DNA of 64,000 bases, taken from Phoronis australis. Taxonomy: Eukaryota > Phoronida > Phoronidae. The stretch's first letter is position 1. The number at the start of each line of letters is the position of its first letter. Below, piece after piece: positions 11,331 to 22,148 of the stretch. Below the pieces are notes generated by a model, which was given only the letters and a program-made list of their open reading frames with translations, was not told the origin of the DNA and ran no database searches. The DNA is taken from contig NMRA01000721.1 in NCBI GenBank assembly GCA_002633005.1, positions 117,189-181,188 on the forward strand, read 5' to 3'. Both the position numbers and the translations under genes were made by a program.

Positions 11331-13059
11331 AGCTGAACACAGTACACATTAGCACCATTTCAATTCCTGGTTGAACTGCACATGTAAATAAAAGCTAAGT
11401 GGTCTATTTTCAGTCAGATTAGCGAAAGGAATTGTCTGATACTTAATCGAGGACATAATGAAGCAACTTTGATTTATTTTAATCAAATCTAACGGATACT
11501 TTGTTGCTGTCAAGCTATTTTGGGTGTTAGAAGAGCGATGTGACTCTCGATAAGGCAGGTGAAAAATGTACATGTATAGAAAGTAAACAAAATTGATACG
11601 CCATGTAATCTTATTCATTTTTAATAATCATAATGAATGATCCTAATCCTTGAGCCAACTGGGTGTGATCGTTATTTTTCAACGAACGTTAGTCATTTGC
11701 AGCTGGCACACCACTGGCTTACGTAAACTATTTGGTCCTTTCTTTTTTAATTTTTGCAAACTGATTTCGCTCAAGCAGATGCTCGGTCTATATCATGTCA
11801 ACTGAATTTGTCCATTCTTCTGTCACAGTAGGATTAGCCTTCAGGTATCAATATCTGTGTTGCTGATCGAATACACGAATAGTCAGATTGCCACTGACAT
11901 TTATTCGACCGCTTAAGCATATGCTGTACATGCGTGTGATATATTTACTTGTCACATTGTAATGCACTTTACTTCTTTCGAGTAAACCAAGGAAATCGTA
12001 ACCCACTGCACAACATAACAAGTGCGTTCCGTGCTTAGGAAATAAAGAAAGTGTTTCACATATACTTGTAGACGCATGCTTATGCCTTGCTTATAGGCAC
12101 AGGTGAAAATCCGTTGTATATGTGCGCATAATTATTTTTTTATACTTTTGTATTTTTTTAAATCCACGCGTTTGCGTAACTTTGTGCACATAAGGTAAAA
12201 ATGTATAAAACAGACATATTGGCTCACAAGGCAAATATTGGAATTGTGTACACTGTACATGTATAAGAAAATCAATAAAACTTTTGCTGACATGACAGTT
12301 ATTGCCTCGGCCCTAAAGCAAGCTTCACTAAATTTCCGAGTGGTGGCACCCGTCGACATCTAAGCACGACTAATGTATGCAAAGTTGAACGGACTGGCAC
12401 AAATAACATTAAATAACTGAACAGGTTTGTGTAAATGATACTTTGGTGACAATTTCAGTGAAGATAGCTAGAAAAATTTGCAAAATACAAACCGAAAGAA
12501 ACGATGATGATATATTTCATTCACAAAAATAAATTTGTAATCCAACGAACTTTGGTAGCTTTTCACTGAATGATTAGGGCAATTTGAATCTATTGTTTAT
12601 ACTTATGATAACATAAGATGTGGTCGAACAAAAACATGTTGCCACCAATCACTAACATATCTTTAGTGAACATGGAAGTAAATGTTCCGGAAATGGATTC
12701 AGATTACGTACAAAATTAAAGCTGTGTTAAAATTGAGGTGAGTATAAATTATACATGTAATGTATGTCGTGATCTAAAACTGTGGTAACCTGGACAATCA
12801 GCACTAACGTTTATACGAATATTGAGCGCTTAGATGAAGAGAACACAACACTTGAAAATTAAAGTTAAGTCGGAATGTGTTTTCAATATTTTTTAAAGTT
12901 CTGTCTTGCTACACAATGTGATTTACATTGGTGTTTTACCTGTTTGACAACTGCGACATTGACACGTTTTTCAAAAATTACTTCCAAGACTGTTCGTTCG
13001 TTAACCATTCTCAGACGCTACGTAAACTGATGTGTCACCATCACAATAAATGAAACGAT
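11331..13059. other. spacer between duplicated blocks A and B
   Basis: AT-rich intronic sequence. No exon, RNA gene or repeat with clear borders was recognised. Confidence 0.35.
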
Positions 13060-14830
13060 TCAAATGCACGCGTCTACTGCTGTGCGTTTCTTTCAAATAT
13101 GCTCAAATCTTCCACACGTTCTAGCAATCGACCATCTTTATAAAATTAGCGTTGTTTGTTTCGTGATTGGCACATTTTTAGAATCTTTCCAAAAAATATA
13201 CACGACAAGTTCACCAAGTAATACCGCAAAAGTCCATTTTCGCACACGAAATTGTTTCACTTAATTCATGTCGGCTGTCTAATTCAATTCTTCCACAAAA
13301 TGTAGATTTGCAAACGTTCACTTTATGGACAACATTGGCTGCGTTCTGAGAGTAATTTGCGTGAAAGTTGATTTTTTCAGATGCCAATATTTAGAGTTTC
13401 CAACCAAATAAATATTCGATAGGTAAGGACTCACAACCCTTTTGCGCACAGCGTGTTGGACATACACGGCGTGTGGAATTAACTTCTTAAACCGTCCATA
13501 CTGTATGCATTGACTGGAAGAATTCGGACTTTGCAGTCCCGGAGAGAAAAGAAAGACGTGCCATTTCTCTCCCGTACGCCACAATGATTGTAAAGGATGT
13601 CCAACTTCGAATCCAGAAACTGCATCATGCTTTATTGAAGCGTTATATGACGGTTTCATCAAAGGACACGCGTGGCCATCAGCGGGCAAACTAAGTTAGG
13701 TGCCGTAAAAATCCGTTATTGAGTAAATATTCGAGGAATAATAAATGGACGTCAAAATCCATGTCAAATGTCAATTACGTCTATTATATGAGCTATACTT
13801 TGATATTTCCGAATTTTAACGTTTTGTTTCAATAAAATGAATTTGAACGCACGAGGAAAGTACAGGCACTATTGGCATGCGTATTAATCTGTGAAATGAA
13901 TTTCTTCATCAACTGTTAAAAACGTCGACACTTAGGATTCCTGTAGACAAGAGACACTAAGGAGTCTGCGCTGTGAAAACTAACAAAATAACAATATTCA
14001 TGACACATAGTCAATGTTATTTAGTTCAGCTACTGAATAGTTGTCAGTATTAGAGAAGGAAAATTGAAAACTTGATATAAAGCGGTAAAACTGGGTCTGC
14101 CAGAAAACGGGTGAGATAATCGTAGCAACAGAAGAAACGACCCGTTTAATCGAACTAGTCGAACGAACATTACGAGTACTGTAATGACCACAACAGCTCG
14201 AAACTTTTGTGTTTAGCCGACTGGAAATATACAGTGTATGAGTGCCATTTTCTTTAGCAGAACTGAAAGTGAGGGCTATAGCCTGGAATGTGCCGGATTT
14301 ATCATGAGTCAGTACACCTGAACATTTTCACGGTGTGCACTGCTGGAACAATCAAAAAAATACGACAGTTTGCCACGATCAGTATAACTGGCAATTGTAC
14401 TGTACTCTATCGGAAAAAAAACAAAATGACCAAAATGATTCACAAACGTATTCACTTTGGTCAACTAAAATCGCTGAATCAAGTGCAACTGAGCAAACGA
14501 AATAATTTGTTATTTCCTTGCGAGTTTGCAAAATTCTAGGAAAGCAAAGGTTCCACACGTTGGTTTTGTTTCCCGTTTTATTGATACAAAAATAACCGCT
14601 TTTGCTCTACTGAAGGCATGTTTTGTTAACTTCGGTAATAAATATATCATCTTATAAATACCATGTTTACCAGTAAAGTCAACTTCAACGACACATGTAC
14701 ACCATCGAGACTCACATACCGCCATCTTTTGTTTAAACAACGAGGCACAAATACTGGCATCAATCTGAACTTTTGAAACATAAAAATTACCATCTAAGTG
14801 ATTTATTTGTCAATTTCAATTTTTAGCGAA
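13060..14830. repeat. large diverged direct duplication, copy B
   Basis: Partner of 8860-11330, same orientation, about 4.2 kb away. It is shorter because it lacks the SINE and has other deletions. A 123-codon open frame on the minus strand (13318-13689) is not conserved in copy A and is probably chance. Confidence 0.8.
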
Positions 14831-16276
14831 GCAGGCACCCATTCGTAATTAATCTATTTTTCTGCAAGATATCCCGGCATAAATTTGAATTCTTTTAGCT
14901 TGAAGTTGGCAAACTTAAATAATTGTGTTGATATTATAAGGGTACAAAACGTGTCACTTATAACAAACAGTCAGTATTCATCGCTTTGTTACTGCATGTG
15001 GCGATTATGAAGGGATTCCCAGAGCAAAATACACTGACATCACTGGCTTGCGCACAGAGCAGCAATAGCAGTTTGAATGAAAATGGCTTTCACCAACACG
15101 TTTCATGGCATATAAATAAATCAATGACGCTTCGATTAAATAACTGAAACTAAATATGTACAGAAGTGGTTTTAAAGCAAGATGTAGGTCTTTTTGATGG
15201 AATAGTTTGTTGATAAATGAACAAATCCTCAAACTCAGAGTAGCGTGTGAGCACTACCCACAAAACTGTAAAATCAGTTCCGAACATCAGGTGTATTCAT
15301 TCTCCAATGTGGTGGACCTTGGATAAGTTCCTACATCATTTTGAAGTTACTGTTGTACATTTTAAAAGCAGTACATTAGATTTTTGGACTGGTTAATGTA
15401 TGTTTGACACATGAAACTTTTGATAACGTGGCCATCAACACAAATCACGTCCATATCTATTCAAGTTGTTTCAAAAAGAAATCACGTACAACTCAAGCTC
15501 CGCATGGAAATGATGAAATACATCCTTATATCTTTAAAACATTCCGCAGCTAAACAATAAAACTTGCTTACTTAGCAAAAAGACGAGAGATCAACGAGAT
15601 GAAGCACGATGCCATATTTTTGAAACAAGTGAAGCAGACGACAGGTAAAAAGCACAGTACTGTTTCCGACAACAAAATTCACGCAAAAATCGTAAACAAA
15701 CCAGCTTCAGTGTATACACAATTTAAAGCACCTGCGCATGTATACACAGACTTTGGATTTACATGTATTGTGGATCACAGCTCGTTTTCTAAGTTCAGAG
15801 GGCTCGGCTTGGCACCGTGATAAAAGGACTTGTGCTTTCGACGGACTGCCCGGGGCTTTGCCTCAGTCACGCCCTAGATTTCAACATCATAGAATAGTAA
15901 ATCCGACCATGGCAGGAACATACACGGTTGTGTGGTGAGGTTGAAATACATGTACAGTTAAGCCATGGGGTTAAAACACATGGATAAATTGATTGCTAAA
16001 TTATCGTTATATTAAACTAGGCAAGACTAAAACCTTCCAAGATTTCCTTCCTAAACGCGCATCTGATTCCTTGCAGTGAACCGATTAAAAACCTGCTTGT
16101 TTTATAATTAAAGTGAGAAAATCTGAACCTGTGGCTGTTGTCTGCCGGTGAAAGCGCGTTTGGTCTGTTTTTATTTTGTGCTGAATTATTACATTGTACG
16201 TAGGAGAGAGATCATTTTGACAAGGTATTTATTACGAATAAATAGTTTTACGAACTCATATTACATTTAAAACACA
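14831..16276. other. intronic sequence without a recognised gene
   Basis: The part 15060-15590 shows weak similarity to 6330-6480 and so belongs to the same duplication family. No exon is supported. Confidence 0.35.
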
Positions 16277-16282
16277 TTTATT
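16277..16282 (-). promoter_or_regulatory. candidate intronic polyadenylation signal AATAAA
   Basis: The minus strand reads AATAAA 15 bases after the TGA (16297-16299) met when the ankyrin exon at 16324-16425 is read through its donor. A second AATAAA is at 16228-16233. Together they could end a shorter transcript. Such signals are also frequent by chance. Confidence 0.4.
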
Positions 16283-16323
16283 GCAGTCTCAACTATTCAA
16301 AGAGTGCAACACTCTTGCAATAC

Positions 16324-16425
16324 CTCGTTGACGGTATTGATGTCACATCCGCTTTCCCTGCACAGTAGTTTCACTACCTCTGTATGTCCACCTGCTGATG
16401 CCACGTGCAGCGGTGTGTCACCCGA
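16324..16425 (-). CDS. ankyrin gene, exon 7 of the visible set
   Basis: Minus strand: acceptor ctgtag, then in phase 0 SGDTPLHVASAGGHTEVVKL, continuing LCRESGCDINTVNE to a donor GAG/GTATTG. This is a full 34-residue ankyrin repeat with the T-P-L-H helix start and the G-H-T-E-V-V-K-L-L second helix; the loop has one residue more than the 33-residue array exons. It follows the array exon at 16979-17077 (joint VRNK/SGDTPLH) and precedes 1063-1173. If the donor is not used, the frame continues VLQECCTL to a stop at 16297 with AATAAA just beyond. This gives an alternative C-terminus without the cap exon. Confidence 0.85.
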
Positions 16426-16978
16426 CTACAGTAAGTGAACAAAAATAGATAATGTTGATCAGCATTATACAGTAGTGATGTGGGTGGGTGAAAAAGTCGT
16501 CGAGTTTTATACTTTGCCAGTTGAAACTTCAACATCAGTTGCAATACTGATGAAGGGTGTGACTCAACAGGACGAGACTAAAACCTGACATTTAAACTCA
16601 GAAAAAACTTGCGCGGGATTTTTTAAAATTCCTCTGATCTGATGTAGTGGTGATTGAAAAGAGTGTTTCAAATATAACAACTTGATCTCATACATTACAA
16701 CAGATCGACATTCATTTAATGAGTGCTGTGGAAATGCAAGTAAAGAACCAAGTCACTGTGCAAGTCTAGGTGAACTAAAAACTGTTTATAATTAGTTAAA
16801 GTCGCGTGCACGTCACGTCACGTGCGGTGGAATGCAACAAAAATGTCAATCTTTAAAATGAAATCATAAATCACGATTAATTAAATCATTGAATGATTCA
16901 GCCAAGTCACATGTTGTGTGTTCATCATCCTTATGTAAACAACTAGTTCAATTAAACAACCTGTGTGTCATTACTTAC
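16426..16978. other. intron between ankyrin exons 6 and 7
   Basis: No exon seen. The last part, from about 16920, is the 3' side of the repeated intron unit of the array. Confidence 0.5.
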
Positions 16979-17077
16979 CTTATTACGTACATCTACACTG
17001 GCCTTGTTGGCCAACATCACCTTCACTGTGGCTGTATGACCATACCGTGCTGCCGTGTGCAGCGGTGTCCGGCCCCA
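16979..17077 (-). CDS. ankyrin gene, exon 6 (array unit 4)
   Basis: A 99-bp, phase 0-0 exon with acceptor acatag and donor AAG/GTAAGT. It encodes one 33-residue repeat starting WGRTPLHTAARYGHTATVK and ending ANKASVDVRNK. All consensus positions of the fold are kept (T-P-L-H, A-A, G-H, V, L, A, V-D-V). It differs from its array neighbours at loop and first-helix positions (W1, R3, T8, R11, Y12) and at A16 and N32. Because it is symmetric in phase it could be skipped without breaking the frame. A plus-strand open frame over it is only its antisense shadow. Confidence 0.93.
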
Positions 17078-17438
17078 CTATGTAATAAATAATGGAGATG
17101 TGTGAATGGACGATCAAAGTTTAGAGCTAATTAACATACACGGGGGAAATTGAACTTGTAAGGTGACATAAATGAAACATTACTGACCCCTCTAAGACGC
17201 CACAATACTTGACATGTAATGAATTCAAGAATCAAGTTTTACAGATTTTAAAACGTTACAGAACATGTTACAACTCTACGCAGCTTTGGTTCTTCACCAA
17301 GAAAAGCAGACGACATTGAACTTATTGATTTTGGACAATAAATTGTGAAAAATATCAACAAAATGTGTTCCTAAACATTTTAAACTATCCTTATGTTAAC
17401 AACTAGTTCAACTAAACAACCAGTGTGTCATTACTTAC

Positions 17439-17537
17439 CTTATCACGTACATCTACACTGGCCTTGTTGGCCAACATCACCTCCACTGTGTCTGTATGAC
17501 CCTCCCCTGCTGCCCAGTGCAGCGGTGTCCCGCCCCT
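17439..17537 (-). CDS. ankyrin gene, exon 5 (array unit 3)
   Basis: A 99-bp, phase 0-0 exon with acceptor acacag and donor AAG/GTAAGT. It encodes RGGTPLHWAAGEGHTDTVEV and ends ANKASVDVRDK. The consensus ankyrin core is intact. Variable positions carry R1, G3, W8, G11, E12 and E19. Its second half is identical in DNA to the neighbouring array exons, while differences cluster in the first 22 codons. It joins in frame between 18152-18250 and 16979-17077. Confidence 0.93.
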
Positions 17538-17879
17538 CTGTGTAATATATAATGGAGATGTGTGAATGGACGATCAACGTTTAGAGCTAATTAACATACA
17601 CGGGGGAAATTGAACTTGTAAGGTGACATAAATGCAACATTAATGACCCCTATAAGACGCTACAATACTTGTAATGATTTCAAGAATCAACATGAGTGCT
17701 TCAGATTTTAAAACGTTGCTGTAACAACAGAACATGCTTTGGCCGTTCTACGCAACTTTGGCAATTCACGAATGTAAAGCAGACGACATTCAATTTGTTG
17801 TGCTTTTGGGACATTAAATTGAGAAAAAGATCAAGGAAATGTGTCCCTAAACATTTTAAACTATCCTTATATAAACTAT

Positions 17880-18110
17880 CCTTATATTAAACATTACTGA
17901 CCCCTCTAAGACGCTACAATACTTGTAATGATTTTAAGAATCAAGTGTTACAGATTTTAAAACGATACAGAACATGTTACAACTCTACGCAGCTTTGGTT
18001 CTTCACCAAAAAAAGCAGACAACATTGAACTTGTCATTGTTTTTGGACAATAAATTGTGAAAAATATCAACAAAATATGTTCCTAAACAGTTTTAATCAT
18101 CGTGTTTGTT
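17880..18110. repeat. array intron unit that has lost its ankyrin exon
   Basis: After ctatccttatat the sequence jumps directly to the downstream intron block (taaacattactgacccctct), missing the donor, the 99-bp exon, the acceptor and about 120 bases of adjoining intron. This explains why exons 5 and 4 are 713 bp apart rather than about 458. It probably arose by unequal exchange or a deletion. Confidence 0.85.
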
Positions 18111-18151
18111 AACAACGAGTTCAACTAAACAACATGTGTGTCATTACTTAC

Positions 18152-18250
18152 CTCAGTACGTACATCTACACTGGCCTTGTTGGCCAACAACTTCTTCACT
18201 ATGTCTGTATGACCACCCTCTGCTGCCCAGTGCAGCGGTGTCTCGCTCGA
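18152..18250 (-). CDS. ankyrin gene, exon 4 (array unit 2)
   Basis: A 99-bp, phase 0-0 exon with acceptor acatag and donor GAG/GTAAGT. It encodes SSETPLHWAAEGGHTDIVKK and ends ANKASVDVRTE. It is the most divergent of the four array exons (S1, S2, E3, E11, G12, I17, K20, L21, T32, E33), yet the segment LANKASVDVR is still identical in DNA to the others. The fold core is intact. It sits between 18608-18706 and 17439-17537 in the spliced order. Confidence 0.93.
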
Positions 18251-18607
18251 CTATGTAATATATAATGGAGATGTGTGAATGGACGATCAACGTTGAGAGC
18301 TAATTAACATACACGGGGGAAATTGAACTTGTAAGGTGACATAAATGCAACATTACTGACCCCTCTAAGACGCTACAATACTTGTAATGAATTCAAGAAT
18401 CAAGTTTTACAGATTTTAAAACGTTACAGAACATGTTACAACTCTACGCAGCTTTGGTTCTTCACCAAGAAAAGCAGACGACATTGAACTTTTTGTTTTT
18501 GGACAATAAATTGTGAAAAATATCAACAAAATGTGTTCCTAAACAGTTTTAATCATCGTGTGTGTAAACAACTAGTTCAACTAAACAACCTGCGTGTCAT
18601 TACTTAC

Positions 18608-18706
18608 CTTATCACGTACATCTACACTGGCCTTGTTGGCCAACATCACCTTCACTGTGTCTGTATGACCACGCCGTGCTGCCCTGTACAGCGGTGTCAT
18701 GCCCAT
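18608..18706 (-). CDS. ankyrin gene, exon 3 (array unit 1)
   Basis: A 99-bp, phase 0-0 exon with acceptor acatag and donor AAG/GTAAGT. It encodes MGMTPLYRAARRGHTDTVKV and ends ANKASVDVRDK. The usual His after T-P-L is Tyr here (CAC to TAC). Other variable positions are M1, M3, R8, R11 and R12, giving an unusually basic surface. The leading Met is a codon of the repeat, not necessarily a start. It follows the older repeat at 19279-19374. Confidence 0.93.
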
Positions 18707-19278
18707 CTATGTAATATATAATGGAGATGTGTGAATGGACGATCAACGTTTAGAGCTAATTAACATACACGGGGAAAAGTGAACTTGTAATGTGACATGA
18801 ATGAAACATTACTGACCCCTCTAAGACGCTACAATACTTGTAATGATTTCAAGAACCAAGTGTTACAGATTTTAAAACGTTGCTGTATCAACATAACATG
18901 TTGTAGAATGTAGACGTCGATTGCCAGAAATTACAGAGTTCCTGCATAACTTGACAGCGATCCCGCCATGTTGTATTTCTTCACCGATTTTCTGGCTTCG
19001 TGTTTAATATAAAGTTGTAATGTTGAATGGACGATTGTCATTAAGAATAGAAAAGAGTCAACTTTAAGACCACAAATATATTGTTGACACAATTCAAACC
19101 TCGATGTTTCTTAAGATGCATGTACACAGTACAGATTGAAAAATACTTGTTGAAATCATGAGATATGAAAAGTGTTTTTACACACAAAATATTTATTTAA
19201 ACTTCAGATAGTCTACAGCTTTTGTAACAAAGATAACATTGTCTTAATTCTAATGTCGTCTCAAGTAGTTTCTATTAC

Positions 19279-19374
19279 CTTGTCTTGCACGTCTACATTG
19301 GCCCCACCCTGCACCAGCACCCTCACCACCTCCGACCTGCCCCTCTCTGCTGCTTTGTGAAGTGCTGTGCGGCC
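19279..19374 (-). CDS. ankyrin gene, exon 2 of the visible set
   Basis: Minus strand: acceptor tgtttctgcag, then in phase 0 GRTALHKAAERGRSEVVRVL and VQGGANVDVQDK to donor AAG/GTAATA; 32 residues, 96 bp. This is a canonical ankyrin repeat but clearly older than the array: codons and introns do not resemble the 33-residue units. It joins 35342-35431 upstream (joint PLDEL/GRTALHKAA) and 18608-18706 downstream (VQDK/MGMTPL), both correct for the repeat register. The intron upstream of it is about 16 kb. Confidence 0.92.
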
Positions 19375-20080
19375 CTGCAGAAACAATGAACAAGTTATAG
19401 CAAAATTTACAATCACTAATTTCACTGTGAATCCTAATTACTTGTCATGCAAAGGTTGAAATACAATTGTATACAGAATTACCAAATTTATTCTCTGTTA
19501 ACCGGGTAATATATTACTCGTGGTTGGAATAGATCATCATTTTAAAGAACAGTATATCTACCCGAATACCTGCTGCGTGTATCAATTCAAAAACACGGTG
19601 AAACTAACTTAGAAATCCAGTTTCACTCCTCCCCCAGGTCCAAAATAGTTTCTAACAAATTTAGGTCACTAACAAACAGGAATAGAATTAAGACAGAACA
19701 CCAATACATGATTAAAATGATATTGGATTAGGTTATTATTAAAATACAACTGAAGTGTGAAGTAGTTTAAGGAAAATAACACAATTAAGCAATCCTTGGT
19801 ATATGATGTGTTACTGGTTAAGAACAAGTACACAGAGAACAATTCAACTTGTTAATGACAATGGTATTGAACAAATTGCTAAGTGAGAAAACGTCCTGGA
19901 ACAGGACAAACTCTTCTCTACAAATTAAACACATTTTACCAAAACCATTCCTCTTATCAAGATTGATGTTCAGCAAAGTCAATACATCACGTAATTCCCA
20001 TTTTGCCAAAAAATGCAAACGCATTGTTCTGCTGTTCTGAGTCTCCAGACGTCGAGGCAGTGACCTGGCCAAGAGAACTG
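19375..20080. other. intronic sequence
   Basis: Start of the roughly 16-kb intron. Overlapping open frames on both strands at 19818-20072 have no splice or domain support. Nothing recognised. Confidence 0.4.
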
Positions 20081-21259
20081 CTGCTTTTAAAAGAGCGCTT
20101 TGCCGGCCAGTTTTCGCGTGTACACGCGATAAATTGATACATTAACCTGTTCTTGAATATATTTAAAGGGGCATTTCCTTATCGCGAGGAATCAATTAAA
20201 GAGACTATGACCATGACAAATATCATGAAACTGGTTGTATCTTGAGTTTTTTGACACTCGTTTGACATTGTAAATATTGTAATTCGGCATGGACACCGTT
20301 TCCTATCTTGCATAAAAATACTGGCGCGATCGTTGATTTACCTTATTCAACATTTTATTTTTGATATTCCGTAAAGAATGAAAAGTCAAAAATATACGGT
20401 GTCCAAGACTTTCATATTCTGTATGGAACGATCACGACCTTTTTATGACAAGCAAACAAGGAATACAAAAAGGTCAACATCAACATCAGCTGCATTTTGA
20501 TGTTACGCCTCTACTTGCCGACGGTCACTTGGACCCGACCGTTACTTGGATAGAATATAGAAAACAGACGTAAAAATAACGTGCAAAAATGCAAAATTAT
20601 GTGTCATAGAGTCATATCCTCCATACCAAAAACAATGATAACATGTTGCACCGGTAAAACATTTGCCTTTTTGAAATGATCTAAATAAATCTTTTAAATT
20701 TCACTGTTTATTAAAATTACCCAAGAAGTACAATGCGTGGTGGTATATCAGTAAACTTATAAAAGAGGCATGGAACGCGAATGTTTGGCAAATATATCTT
20801 TTAAAGAAATTGTCATGAAAGTAGAACCTCGCAACGTCTAATACAGAGGAATTCATTTTCCTCTTGTTAATAAATTTACAGAAAAATCAAACATTTTACA
20901 ATTTTTGAAATACGTTTTAAGAAAAAAAACTCTGTAGTCAAAACGCATTTTCTAGTCTCACTCCAACATATGATAAATGGGCTTATGCGCTCATAGTCAG
21001 TTCTTAGAAGTCGCTTGATGTCAACGACCAAATTTTCCATATTGTAACCTTGTCCAAAACCCCATTTAGAACGACTGCATGTCAAAAAACTCAAATTGAA
21101 GAATTATACCATTATGGTGATTGGCCATGGTCTCTTTAATTGGTTTATCGTGATAAGAAAATGCCCCTTTAAATATATTCAAGTACAGGCAAATGTATCA
21201 CTTGATCGCGTGTACAAGTGAAAACTGTAGCCTATGTGAAATCGCTATTTTTAAAATCA
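20081..21259. mobile_element. non-autonomous DNA element with long inverted termini
   Basis: The ends are inverted copies of each other. Plus strand 20108-20215 (including tgaatatatttaaaggggca) matches the reverse complement of 21119-21227 with only scattered changes. Weaker pairing extends outward to about 20081 and 21259 (a ttttaaaa-agcg-ttt pattern on both sides), so the termini are about 110-150 bp. The 1.18-kb element has no transposase frame. Exact borders and a target-site duplication could not be fixed. A diverged copy of part of its interior lies at 23125-23425. Confidence 0.75.
20447..20745. repeat. direct repeat, copy 1 (inside the inverted-repeat element)
   Basis: Matches 23125-23425 in the same orientation: tgacaagcaaaca at both starts, tttgatgttacg, acatgttg, and agaagtacaatgcgt at both ends. 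Identity by eye is about 70 percent. Confidence 0.75.
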
Positions 21260-21304
21260 ACTCTTCGTCTACCAGTGCCACGTAGTTTCAAGACGGATAA
21301 GAGC

Positions 21305-21352
21305 AGAACCCTGACCCTAACCCCGATCCCTAACCCCGAACCCTAACTCTGA
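21305..21352. repeat. degenerate telomere-like CCCTAA stretch
   Basis: Runs of ccctaac and variants (ccctgac, cccgatccctaa, cccgaaccctaa) over about 48 bases, just outside the right end of the inverted-repeat element. The copies are irregular, so this is an internal telomere-like microsatellite at most. Confidence 0.6.
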
Positions 21353-21851
21353 CCATAACGACAACCACTACAAACATTAAACCCTGCGACTCGAAACTTT
21401 GATCTGTTTACCACTTTTTAAACGCGTCTTGCAGATTTGAGTATCAATTTCAGAGAGTTAAAGGAGAGGTGGGTGCTTGCCAAAGCTATTGGCGCCTTAT
21501 TGAAGATGTTCACGAGTTACAGGTGGCGATTTGTAGAGGACTTGGCGCTTGTTCCAATAAATGTCGCGTCTGATTTGCAATAGTTGGCAACTCAAAACCA
21601 GTCTGCTGAAACACCAGTCATGGCTACCGTTCGGCTATGAGTGAGCCCAGTTTTGTAATCCAAGCGTTTGATGTTATTTGTGATCAAAAGAACCAATGAG
21701 ACTCATGTTCAAACAGGCTGTTGCATGATATTTCCAAATCATGATCCTCAGCATTTACGTCGACCGTGCGTTCAAACAACGGGACCTAGCAGTGTACAGT
21801 AGAAATGCGATGCTGTCTGGGATACTGTAATTGGATAATCTCAACATATTA

Positions 21852-22148
21852 CATAAAAATAATACGTTTTCCCATCACATAGTTTGTTAAGTTAATCGTT
21901 AAAGAATTACTGGAAACGTCGATGTTTTGTGACCTGTGATCACGTGTTCTGTTGTGGTCCAGAACGTTTTTCGGCCCTTCTGAAAATTTGCAAAAGTATC
22001 CAAAAATACTGGTCAACAAAACGCGTCAAAGATGTATTCTGCACTATTTCATACTCACACGTGACATGTGTGTTTACCACCAAGACATCAATGAGACTGT
22101 TCTCTGTTAGTGTTCTTTTGAACTTCATTTCGCAACAATTAAAAGATG
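21852..22148. repeat. inverted repeat, left arm
   Basis: Pairs with the reverse complement of 24088-24379. Shared stretches include cataaaaataata at the outer ends, agtttgttaagtt, ggaaacgtc, gaaaatttgcaaaa, caacaaaacgcgtcaaa and gttctctgttagtg. Identity is about 75-80 percent over about 300 bases. Confidence 0.8.

Larger units (their letters stand above)
16920..18900. repeat. tandem array of ankyrin exon plus intron units
   Basis: A unit of about 456-460 bp is repeated: an intron block, an acceptor, a 99-bp exon and a donor. Exon starts are 16979, 17439, 18152 and 18608. Shared intron words include gagatgtgtgaatggacgat, gagctaattaacatacacgg and ctctacgcagctttggttct. Neighbouring introns differ by only about 5 percent by hand count over about 140 bases, so the array is young. 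One unit (about 17880-18110) has intron but no exon. Confidence 0.95.

Noticed and set aside
13318-13689. 123-codon minus-strand frame
   Set aside because: Not conserved in the paralogous block near 9150-9530, so probably chance.
16889-17092. Plus-strand open frame over an ankyrin exon (also 18533-18721)
   Set aside because: It is the antisense of the ankyrin exons; splice sites and protein pattern are on the minus strand.
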